Source of the DNA: Ariolimax columbianus
Lineage: Eukaryota > Mollusca > Gastropoda > Stylommatophora > Arionidae
Reading direction: 5' to 3'
Assembly (NCBI GenBank): GCA_036924085.1
Contig: JAVGWX010000004.1
Coordinates: forward strand, 11,847,954-11,911,953
Length of the DNA stretch: 64,000 bases
Positions 28,401 to 40,400 of the stretch are shown here, in pieces (the first letter of the stretch is position 1; the number at the start of each line of letters is the position of its first letter). A program made the position numbers and the translations under genes. The notes beneath the pieces are model-generated. The model worked only from the letters and a program-made list of their open reading frames with translations. It did no database searches and was not told the DNA's origin.

Positions 28401-31400
28401 GTGGTGGCTCTCAACCCACCACAGTCATTCCTGTGAATATTCAGATTGTGGAGTGCCTTATCCTGGAAAACCGACGCATAATCTGGGACGAAATTGCACA
28501 AGCGACAAGTCTTTCTCTAGGTGCAGTGAACACTATTATTCATGAACATTTGCATTTTTGGAAGGTTAGTACACACTGGGTGCCAAGACAGCTTTCTGCT
28601 TTTGACTGGCAGAGAAGATAACTCGAACTCATACGGCTAACCGCACTATGTGCCAACTGCAGCAACTTGGCTGGGAGGTATTTTGACATCCACCTTACAG
28701 CCCAGACCTCGCTCCAAGCCATTTCTACCTGTTTGGCCTTATGAAAAGAATTCTTGGTGTCAGAATTTCAGCATTGATGACGAAGTGAAACGGACTGTCC
28801 TGATTTGTTCAGACGTATAACAGGTCTTAGCTGTAGAGACAATACATAGGAGCTTAGACATGTTTTAACATTTAACAGAGTTGGCAGGAAGATAGGAAGA
28901 GCTTAGACAACCATTTTTCTTTCTCTTTCTATGGATTTAATTAAGGGACGAGTCAGTGCAGATGAACTCAGTCTCACCAGAATTTAAGTAACCAAAACGA
29001 ACCACATACATTTTTGTCTCAAAGCGCGCAGGTGGGAATTTAGGTAAACATATGTAACCTGACGTAAGTTATATGCCATGTGTCCAAACGTGGGATGGTA
29101 GACTTATTGCCGCAGACAAACCCGCGTCGTCTGGAAACTGCGTGATCAGGATGGGAGATAATGGAAAGCTAGCAAACTAAACATGCTCCATTTAGAAAAT
29201 CACGCAATCTGGGGATGCAGATTGAATATACATTTTGATGGAGAGACGTGAGGCACATTTTTTACACTTTGAAAAGAGATGCCCAGTAGAGAGCAGACGA
29301 CGGAGATATGCAGTTGAGGTAGATTTGAGTTGAGAACCACAGAGAGAATATTTCACTTCAGAGACAAACTTAAGAGGAGACACACGGAGAAGGGTCATGA
29401 GATTTGAAAACAGTTTTGAGTTGAGAACCACAGATGAGGAAACAGTTCACTTCAGAGACAGAGGTAGATTCGAAAGAGATGTTCAGTGGAGAGTAGGAGA
29501 CGGAGAGAGGCAGTTGAGAGCAGGCGATGGAGAGAGGCAGATGAGAGCAGGCAACGTAGAGAGGCAGTTGAGAGCAGGCGACGGAGAGAGGCAGTTGAGA
29601 TAGACATGCAGCAAGCAAGATAGCTACCCCCATATTATGTAGTGGTCGTAATTACAAGTCGTCAGCAGCTAGAGGCAGTCTTCCAGTGATCCCCTGGATC
29701 ATATTTGACGCAGTCTATCCTGATCACGTCGAGACCACTTTGATTTACCGCCAACAAAGAGGAACAAGACCACAGACGTCATACCTAGGTTTAGAACCTA
29801 CAAACTTCACCATCAGTGGCATCCATAACAAAGTTTTATCACAGCAGGCCAGATTAGGAGAGGAGATAGAACTGGTCAATAACAGTATTAATAAGGTTAG
29901 GGTTAGCAGTAGGAGTGTTTTAGCAACCTTGTGAGAGAAGAATTTAAGTTGTTAGAAATTTATAGCTGGTAGTGTTACTTGAATAAAGAATCTGTTGTAT
30001 TGTGTTTATATTTAATGTTACGTGGATTTGATAAGAGTGAGTATAGAGTGAGATAGAATAGAGCAGACCCCTTTACTGTCTGCGACAGAGCTCCAGCTAA
30101 TCCATCAAATCGATCAACTCTGGTACAGACATACTGACAAATCTCTCTACACTAAATCTTTTCAAGCATTACTTAAACGCTGGGATTAGTGCATAAACAT
30201 TGCAGGAGATTATATCAAAAGATAAATGGCGTTTTGACTACTTGAAAAACTTTTTTTTATTACCAAAAAAACTGTCCGGTTTGGCTTGAACGCCCCTCAT
30301 ATATTGATAACCACCATGACTCTTACTGATTGCAATGACTAAGAAAACAAGGTATGATGGAGCTGCTGAAGAAGTCATTTTGTATCCAAGTTGATAAATT
30401 ATTTGATTTAAGACCTAAAGTCTATTGAACCAGATGCTAATTTATCCATCTGCAGGAAGGCCGAAAGACTGCATTTTCTGGTCCACCACAACCTAATGGA
30501 AAATTAATGCAGGCTGAGGAGCCAGAGGATCATACAGACCCAACTCTTGTACGAACAGGAAGGTTAATATTTTGTATATATTTATTTATATCTATCCTCT
30601 TTCTGTCCACTAACTTATGAGTTCAACATGTCACCTCCAATATTATACTCCATTTTATCCTCGCTTTATTCCTCTTCACTTAGTTCTAGTTCCCCATCTC
30701 TATCACTTTCTTACTCATTACATCTACTTTCACACTGAAACACCCTCTAGTCTTCACATCCTTGAACCTTTCTTATCCTTTTTCTGGTTCTCCCATGTCA
30801 AAATATATTTCTCTTCATTTTTTCATCCTCATAATCAATGTTTTCTCACCTCACGAATTTACCATTCAACACAGCTTCCATCCTTTATCCCAAACAAATA
30901 CTAGATAATCCATTTCTAATGGTTTAACAATCAGTCACGATCTGTGTAAATAAAATGTAAAGATCCTGTTTGATGCCATGCAGCGTAATGGAAATATGGT
31001 GTTATGCCCATATTATTTGTTGATTCACAGCACATAACGGGTGATGTAGTCCGTATATAGCCGGTCACCTTTACTTTCCAGGATTTTTCTGGTACCCAAT
31101 TTCTGTGGCTGAGTTGACCACATGAGCTGATTTGCAATTGACAAAACAATTCTGCAGCAACTGGGGATTGGAACCCTGATTGCTTGACTGAGAAGCTAGT
31201 GCACTAACCACTGTGTGTGCTGAAACTTATTCCTTCCATGGAAACAATCACAGAAATATCAATATCATAGTTTTGCATATGCACACATACTAAAATGACA
31301 AACTCCATTACAAGCAGAAGATCTTCACCAAGGACTAAGGATAACACACAAATGACAATAACTAGCTCATATAAATTATTAACGTGAGAATGAATAAGGA

Positions 31401-34400
31401 AATGTTACTTATTTGTTACTAGTTGATCTTAGATGAATACAGCAAGGCTGTAAGTCTGACACAAACTAGAACTAATTTTGTATCTTATTTTTTCTTTGAA
31501 GTAGTATGTTATTTATGATTCATTTAACATGTTCCTTGTCAATTATAATTTCATTTAATTAGTTTAAATTATATTTGTGTATCTTTCTCTCTCTGTCATT
31601 GCTCAGGGTTTTTGGAGGATTGATTGCAGACATCAAACGAAAGGTACCATGGTTCTTCAGCGATTTCAAGGATGCCTTATCTGTGCAGGCTATAGCCTCT
31701 TTTGTGTTTCTGTACTTTGCCTGTTTGACACCTATCATCACATTTGGTGGATTGTTAGGTGAAGCCACTGACTTGAACATGGTAAACTCAGGTTGACATT
31801 TGTGTATGTGATTCTGTGAATGTCAGGAGTGTAACTGGCATTGAGGATGACAATTATATATACATGGGGTAGAGGGCTTGGTGTGGCTTTAAAAACGGTC
31901 AGTCCCATGGCAACAATTACTGTCAGAGATGAAGATAAATCTTCATGTACTATTTGAGGTGGGGTGGCCAGTTCCCTTCCTTGTTGGTTTTATCTTCCCC
32001 AAATCAGATGTCAGGTACCCATTTACAATTGGATCAACTGGAGGAGCGGTCATTCCAGGTACAAACCCCGTTCCATATTTTTGTTCTGCCCGTCCATAAT
32101 TTAGAACCCTGGCATTTAGTAATCCCAGCCTAGCAAGCCAGATCACTGTTGACTTGGCTACACCCTACAGAAAAGAGGGTTGATAGTAAAGCTAATTGGA
32201 ACTGAAAACTGGGACTAGATTCATACACATGTATAGTTGGTATTGATGGTAGTTATAGAGAAATGTGGTTGCTGCAGAGGAGTGCAGTTATAGAAAAGTA
32301 TGGTTGGTAATGTGGAGAGTTGTTGTTTAATGCCCACAATGTGTAAGTTTACAATTTTGTGCGCCCTGAAAAGGAAGTTAAGTGGCGGGTTGTAGTAGCT
32401 TCCCTCACATCCCGAGCATGCTGATGACAGTGGAGGGCAGTCCTCCAGGCAGTTGTGCTATGCTTGACTTCATCTGCGTGCCACTCACTACTACAGGAAT
32501 CACATCGATCCACATATCGTCAGCCAGGCTGCCTTGGAAACAGTCTGTTTTCAGGGAATGCTACATGAAGAGAGATTGTGGTCTTGGTCAGTGTATTGTG
32601 TCTGACCCTGAAGCGATGACCTGGTCAGTATATTGTGTCTGACTGGGCAAGCATATCAGTTCCTCAAGGAGGGTAGTTATAGAGGAGTGTGGTTGGACTC
32701 TAACAATTTACAGACTTTGCACGTTAAACTACTTAAGCTATGTTCTGAATGTTATATATAGGGGCTCAGTGCTCTTGAGGTAAGGTGCCCCCCTCGAGTG
32801 CCAGAGGTCACGGCTTAGAATCAAGGGTTCAAGGCCAAGATTTTTGTATGTGGATCTTCTGGTAAAAATTCTCCTGATCTCTGGGTAGTGAGATCAAATT
32901 CCCATGTTCAGTCTTAAGTACTTCAAAAAAACCTTGGCAGTTAGAAATAAAAAATAATAAGTTTAACGGCAGCTGCCCAGACAAAATTCAAGTTAAAAAT
33001 CTACCCAAATTATTTGTACCTTCCTCCAAGCCGCAGAAAGTTGAAAATGCAGTTGGATAACAGATAGCCTTTGGCTACCTGGCATTAACATACCTGTTGG
33101 AATACTAATATTCAAAGTATTCCAAGTAAAGAACATTGATTGTTTAATATTACTTTAGTAGTCTTGCATTTCTACCATACTTGATTTCGACAAGCTCTCT
33201 AACAATAAAAGAAAATGTATATCACAATGAAACAATGTCTAATAGAGGATGAAGACTTTTTGAATGAAAGATTAACAAACAATATAACCTTCAGTAACAA
33301 TTATTTCCTTATTACAATGCATCTTTAATTAATAACCATTCATGCTTTAACCAGATCTCTAGATATAAAATGCTCTTTTAAAATTGTAATTATCAGAAAA
33401 ATACTGGTCATTACTTCTAACTAAAGTATTCTTGTCATCATGAAGAATGTTCTTTGCAGAATATTGCTCTCACAACAGCTGATCAGTAAGACTCTCAATC
33501 TCAGGCCAGAACTCTCACCTTTGTTGCTGTCATCTTCAGAGTCTCCGTGATGTCTTGTGTCCATCTTCTCCTTGGTCTGCCTCTGCCCTGCTTTCCAGGC
33601 ACCATCCCCTCCAGTACCATTCTCCTTAGGCAATTATGGCGTTTGATGTGGTCAAAATATTTCAATTTTCTAGACAGATAATGGTACTAGCTAATTTTCT
33701 TCTATATCCAGTTCTTTTAGAATATCTACATTTTTTTTCCTCGCTATCTGTGGTATATTGAGCACATTTCTGTAACATTTTAGTTCAAAAGACTTTTTCT
33801 TAACCCTACCAGACCTAAGGCCCTGAACCCAACTGTCCCCCATTCCTGGGTTTCAGAGCAACATGACATAGAAAAATGTTAGTTACATGCAAACAAGTGG
33901 TTAGAATAAGATGTAACTTGGAGACATTGTAGAAAATAGGTTTACCTTTCATCTAGCGTCAATATTCCACCTTTGTGTGCCAATCCACCCAGCAAAAGGC
34001 AAAGAATCTGTCTCGAGTCATAAAACATTTCGAAATCCGGGAGTAAACACAACAAAGAGCCCTCATTTGTCCAATAATCCTGATAGCTGGGCTTTATACA
34101 TGAGTATTCCGTATTGATCCTCTGTCCAAGAAAAGCCTTTATCTCATCACTCGAGCTCTCACTGTCTGTTTCACTAGAACAGAGTCTGAATCAACCAAAT
34201 TATTGATCACCTGTTGGACTGTCATAAGCCAAGACTTACTTTGCTTTCCTGTCGAAGTGCTTGGTTCATCAGCCGTTCGTTTCATTGTCAATTTTCCGAA
34301 TTTGTTCACGTTAAACCCCACAAAATCAATTCAAACATGGGGGCAGCCATTTGCAATGACTAATCACGAGGATTGACCACGATTGGTTGGTTATTTTTAG

Positions 34401-37400
34401 ATTCTGACGCATTTTATGACGTACTATACAAATTACCGAAAATTAGGTCCAGCGGTTTAGCGGCAGTTAAGGAAATTACCGAAAAATGGGGACAGCGGTC
34501 TGGTAGGGTTAAGTGTTTGTGTGGTGGTCCACATTTCACACGCCCACCTTGCCCCTGGGAAGATGCAAGTTCACAGGATTTTTATTTTCGTCATTTTGTT
34601 AGTCTTCCACCATACGTTTCTCAATTTTAATTCAGACTTTCTAAAGTATTCTGCTCATTGTAAATCAATGTAATGAATGTCTCTCTTTAAATATTTATTC
34701 TAAATGAACTATGTTGCTTTATACTTGTTAAAACTCTAGTAAGACTAGTTTATTTATCTCAATCACTCTGATGTGATGAAGTTCTTTGCTCCCTTTGGTT
34801 ATGAATGAAAATGCAGCTTATTATCAATGGACAACCAATAATAGCACCACTATTTTAACCATTTTACAGTATAATATATTTGACTATAATTGTGTCTTAA
34901 ACATTTCTAATTGTTTTTGAGAGGTGCAAGAAGAAGAAATAATAGGACTTCAGAACCATAAATTAAACAAATATGGATTGATGCAAATTATATAATATTT
35001 TTGGCTAAATGTAAAGTTTAACAAAATATCAGAAAAGTATAAATTGTTTTTGAGAGGTGCAAGAAGAAGAAATAATAGGACTTCAGAACCATAAATTAAA
35101 CAAATATGGATTGATGCAAATTATATAATATTTTTGGCTAAATGTAAAGTTTAACAAAATATCAGAAAAGTATAAACTATTTAGAAAGAGCTTAAAACAT
35201 AATATAGAAACAACATTTGAAGATAAACTAAATAAAGCTACACTAGAGGAGATGGCAGACCTCATGCTCTGTCAGCTTTCATAGGACACCTCTTCTAACT
35301 GTATTGCCAACCATGACTGAGTGTGTCAGGAAAGCTCATTATTTTTTCAACTGATATGATTGTATTCCCTTACCCAACAGGCAGCCTTAGAATCCATCTT
35401 GTCTGGCGCTATTTGTGGCATCATCTATTCGCTCTTTGCTGGACAGCCTCTAACAATCTTAGGTAGCACAGGTCCTGTCTTGGTCTTTGAGACAATACTC
35501 AATCATTTCTGCAAGTAAGTTGTATTGTTTTTTTATTGTTTGTTTATCATTCAACTAAATAACTGTTATCAACTCACTATACAGAGAACGAAAGACAAAG
35601 TAGACCCTCTCAAAGATTGCATTGGAAAATATAAGTGAAATGGCTGATGCTGCTAATCTACTTAATCAGTACTTTGGCACAATTTACCCAACAGAAAACT
35701 GCTCTAATATCCAAGAATCCCTAGATATTTTGAAAAGGGACGTGAAAACAGTGGGATTATGATCATTCTGCATTAAGGAGAAAATGGTTTTTAAACAATT
35801 GGAAGGGTTGAAAGTGGATAGTTTCAGGTCAAGATGGTATTCATCCAAAATTGCTGCTTCAAATTAGAGACATGTTAGCAAAACCATTGGCTTTATTACA
35901 TTCTCAATCCCTTGGAAATGAGATTGTTCCAGGGAATTGGAAAGATGTAGGGGTGATTCTCTTGTTCAGAAAGGGCACAAAATCAGATCTAGCTTAACAA
36001 ATCTTTTAGAATTCATGGAGGAGGTTACCAAAAGATAAATGGAGGGGAGCTAGTGGATGTTATTTATCTAGATTTTGGAAAGGCTTTTTATAGAGTACCT
36101 CATTAAAGATGTTTAGAAAGTTGGAATCACATGATATAGGTAGCAAAGTTTCCAGATGGATTGAAAATTGGTTAGCAAGAAGAAGACAGAGAATAGGCAT
36201 AAATAATGAGTACTCTGAGTGGTGTGAAGTAAAAAGTGGAGTGTCACAGGGCTCAGATTTGGGACCAATTTTGTTCTTGATATATATAAATGATTTGGAC
36301 AATATCAGATCCATGATTGCAAAATTCGCTGATGACACAAAATTATGCAGAAGTGTCTCATCTAAAGCAGAAGTAAATATACTGAGGTCGGATTCAGATA
36401 AAATTTGGGAAAATCCAATAGGGAACATAATTGCAGAATGGGAGAGAAAAATATAAGAAAAATGGAAAAGAAAAGGGACCTAGGAGTTATAATAGATCAT
36501 ACAGGTAAGGCAAGTGAGCAAGTACAGGTAGCAATGAAAAAAGCAAACACATAGTTAGATATGACAAAAAGAAATATTAAACATAGGAGCAAGGAAGTGA
36601 TAATCAAACTGTATAGGCCTAAGGCATTAGTTAGACCTAGATTGGTGTACTGTGTTCAGATGTGGAGTCCTTATCATAGAGGAGATATAAACATGCTGGA
36701 AAGGATACAAAGAAGAGCAACAAAACTGATTGTGGGATCCAGAATTACAGTTATCAGGAAAGACTCCAAAAAACCGGCCCATGGTGTTAAGAAAAGAGAA
36801 GAATTCAAGGTGATTTAATACAGGTTTATAAGATAATCAAGAGAAAGGGTAAATCAGACTATAACAGACTATTTTAAAAGTACAGCTGCCTACAAGAACA
36901 AGACGGCACATCTCCAAATGAATTGAGGAAAGGTCAATATCTGATGTTAGTAAATATTTGTTTAATCAGAGAGCCATTGTGAATGTTTGGAATGCATTGT
37001 CACAGGAAATAGTAGAGGCAGGATCAATTAATGCATTCAAATGTAGATTGGATGCGCATAGCTTTTAGATCAAGTGAAGTTAAAGAAATTGGTTGTATAG
37101 ACTCTGCAGAATCTTCTAAAGCAGTATAAAAACGTTAAGTTAAGCATTGAGACGTTTTGAGATTATTAAAGCCTGAAAATAATATGCATATGAAAATGTT
37201 ACCCAAGATATATGGTAATGAAAGCTGACAACATAATAAAAATATTGTTTAGGATAGATAAGAGCATTTAGAAAGATTCTTTCTAATCTCTGGGAAAGAT
37301 GGACAAGCAAACAGACTCTATGAGAGGGAGAAAGAGAGAGGAAGAGCTATATGCATCACCCACACACTTTTCTACACACATAAGGAAGTGCAGATACAGA

Positions 37401-40400
37401 ACATGTAGATACACAAAAACTGATTCACAAACAAACACATGAAAGGTTTATGTTGTGAGATTATCATTGTGTATTTAGTTTTTGTAAATTTTGAATTTTT
37501 AAAATTAACTCACTAGTTAATTAATTAGCTTTATACTGATACGTGAATGAAGCAATGGATTGTTTATAAGGTAATCCACATGGGAAGATTTTCTGAAAGT
37601 TTCACCTAATTGGGTACAGCAGTCTTCACAATAACCACAGCTTACCAAAGACATGTGAAGTTCAAAAAGTGTAAAAGATATGTTTTAAATAGAAAATTTC
37701 ACACAAAAAAGGCAATTTCTAAACTTCTACCAGGAAACACATTAATAAATTTTGTACAACTTGGAATGGAAAAAAGTACGAATAATTACATATAGTCATA
37801 AAGCTGATGTGTCAGCTCATTGATTTTCCAATAAAATCCCGTAGCCAATGGATCGTTTCAACTTAATGAATTAAGAGAAAAATAAGCAAACAAATGAAGA
37901 AGTTAACCTTTACTGCGCCGGAGTCGTTCTTCAGCCATGCAATCACCCTTCACCATTTATTTATGTATAATTAAGCACAGAGACCATACAAATAGCCATT
38001 ATTTTACTGCTGAATACACCATGCACTTCTACACAGGATTTTGCCGATTTAAAATTATATGTTTGATTACAAATAGATTTTTTAAGATTTATCTTCTAAT
38101 TTCGCGGATTAGGGACAGCTGATTTTTTGGGAAGGGGGAAAGTAGGTTGTTGTAAGATTTTGTAAGGTAGAACTGTTTATTTTGTTTATTTAGATGTAAT
38201 AAATATGTTTGAATTGGATACTAACAGTTGTGTTGGTATTAAAAACACAATATCTATATTGTTGTGGTTTCCATTGATTTCTATGCCTAGTGGTCGAGTC
38301 CAAATTTAAGAAAAAAAATAAAATAATATATATGATTGATTGATTGGCATCCTGTCAGTCTTGAGAGACAATAGAGTTCACGCTAGAGAGGGGACAGTCA
38401 GTTGTTGTCCTTTTTTTTGCCACACATTTGTAGTCTGCATCTTGACGCATCTTGTCTTCCCCTGTTTGCAGACCCACACACAAAGCCTGCCTCCTCCGGA
38501 CTCTGTCTTTGGCAAGTTCCTTCCAGTTGCAGGTGTTTATATCCAACGCCTTCAGGTCACGGCTGCAAACATACATTTTTGTAGCGGAGGAAGGATCTAC
38601 CTTTGTTACACTTGCCCGTAGTCAGCTCTCCGTATAGGATATCTTTTGGTATTCGACTGTCCTCCATTCTGCATACATGACCAAGCCACCACAAACAGCG
38701 CTGATGAAGGATTGCAACTAATCTGACAATCTTTGCACGTCCGACACTTCGTTGTTAGTCACTCCGTCACTTCATGAAATTCCAAGTATGCGTCTCAGGC
38801 AGCGCCTATGAAAAGCATTTAGCCTTTTGTCATGTGAGACACACAGTGTCCATGTTTCACTGGCATAGAGCTGGGTACTAATAACACAGGATCTGGACAT
38901 AACAACCTTTGTGGAGATGTCACTATGTTGTTATTCCACACTCTCTGTGAGAATCTGGCAAGTGCTGATAAGGCCATTCCTAATCGCTTCTGCAGCTCCA
39001 CGTCTAGTGAAAGGTTGTCGGTGATGATAGATCCTTGGTAGCTGAAGTGATTTACTACCTCCAGATTTTTTATTGTTTAAAACAATGTCTAGTAGATCTG
39101 CGCCCTAAGCCATCACTTTTGTACGCTGATGATGAGTCCAAACAGATCACATGATTTTGCCAACCTATTAATGAGGATCTGTAATTCAGCTTTGGCGTAG
39201 GCCACCAGGGCAGCATTGTTTCTAAAGAGCATATCCTGAACAACAGTCACCCTTTTCTTACTTTTTGCTGGTTAGATTGAATAGTCTCCCATCTGACCTA
39301 GTATGCAGAAAGAACCCCCTCTGTGGCAGTTCCAAAGGCGTGTTTAAGCACGATGGCAAAGAAAAGGCAGAATAGAGTCAGAGCCAGGACACAACCTTGT
39401 TTAACTCCGCTGTTAATGTCGAAGGCTGCCATGCAGCACTGTACCTTTCATGCCCACATGAAAGACCTAATTATGCTCAGTAGTTTAGGTGGGCAGCCAA
39501 CTTTAAACAATAATGTGTAGGACAAAGACAAGAATAGTACTTCTGTCTCACAGAGAGCATGTCGTAAGAGGTGACTAACTGGGTGACATGGCATAACACC
39601 GGCCATACTTAGGTGGTTTGTTAAAAGCAGTATATGTGGCATCTAACAGACTGCAAGTCTACTTTGCTCTAGTGTTTCAGTCTACTAAGATTGACTTGCA
39701 CATTGGTTAACCACCCTCCAAAAAACTGGTTGTATACAGACTGTATAATCTTCTAAACCACTATAAAGATGTTGAGTATAACCTCTCTCTTGTAATCTGC
39801 AGAAACAGAATAAGAAATCATTATCTAGTTTGTTTAATGGAGTAATCTTACCAAACCGTATAATGGTTTCATTGAAATGTGCTTTGTGCTACAGTAGTGT
39901 AGGTGTATTACCTGTGAAATCCTACATATTAGAATTTAGTTGAATAATAACAATTGCTGGTTATAAGTTTTTTTTTCTGGATTTTGTGAGTATATTATTT
40001 TAAAACTTGGCTTTGATCTTAGTGTTTAAATCTTCATGATATTAAAGCTAAAAAAAAACTCTTTAAATCCATGTCCTTTTTTTTAAAGAAAACACAGTAT
40101 ACCTGCATATGTTTCTTTTAAAAAAGAAGCACAATATAATAATATAAAAACAAAATTGTTTCTATTATACCTCAGAGAAAATAGTCTGGATTATCTGGAG
40201 ATGAGACTGTGGATTGGAATATGGACAGGGGTCATTTTATTTATCATGGTGGCCTTTGACTTGAGTGCTCTCGTCAGATACATCACACGCTTCACAGAGG
40301 AGAGTTTTGCTGCCCTTATATCTCTCATCTTCATTGTGGAAGCTATAGCAAAGGTTTCATTTCTTTCTTTTTTTTTAAATTTTCCTTTATTCTTAAACAT

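Larger units (their letters stand above)
28046..30302 (+). mobile_element. Mariner-type DNA transposon, broken and enlarged by an insertion
   Basis: The ends are imperfect inverted repeats: left atgagggtcgttcaaataaa + accggga; right, as reverse complement, atgaggggcgttcaagccaa + accggaca. Between them lie mariner transposase pieces in the right order (28197-28850 and 30115-30230). The middle, about 28830-30110, does not look like mariner and appears to be a later insertion. The expected TA target duplication is compatible with the flanks but not decisive. Confidence 0.85.

Noticed and set aside
29397..29603. An Arg/Glu-rich 68-codon frame with repeated [13 protein letters not shown] units as a protein gene.
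   Set aside because: It is generated by the 27-bp tandem repeat inside the unclassified insertion, and opposite-strand frames are equally open.
28046..30302. The whole interval as a single intact autonomous mariner.
   Set aside because: It is about 2.26 kb, too long for a mariner, the catalytic centre is deleted and foreign DNA interrupts the C-terminus.
30617..30904. A 95-codon frame next to exon 6.
   Set aside because: Pyrimidine-rich DNA gives a Phe/His/Pro/Ser-rich frame without homology. The flanking exons 6 and 7 join in phase without it.
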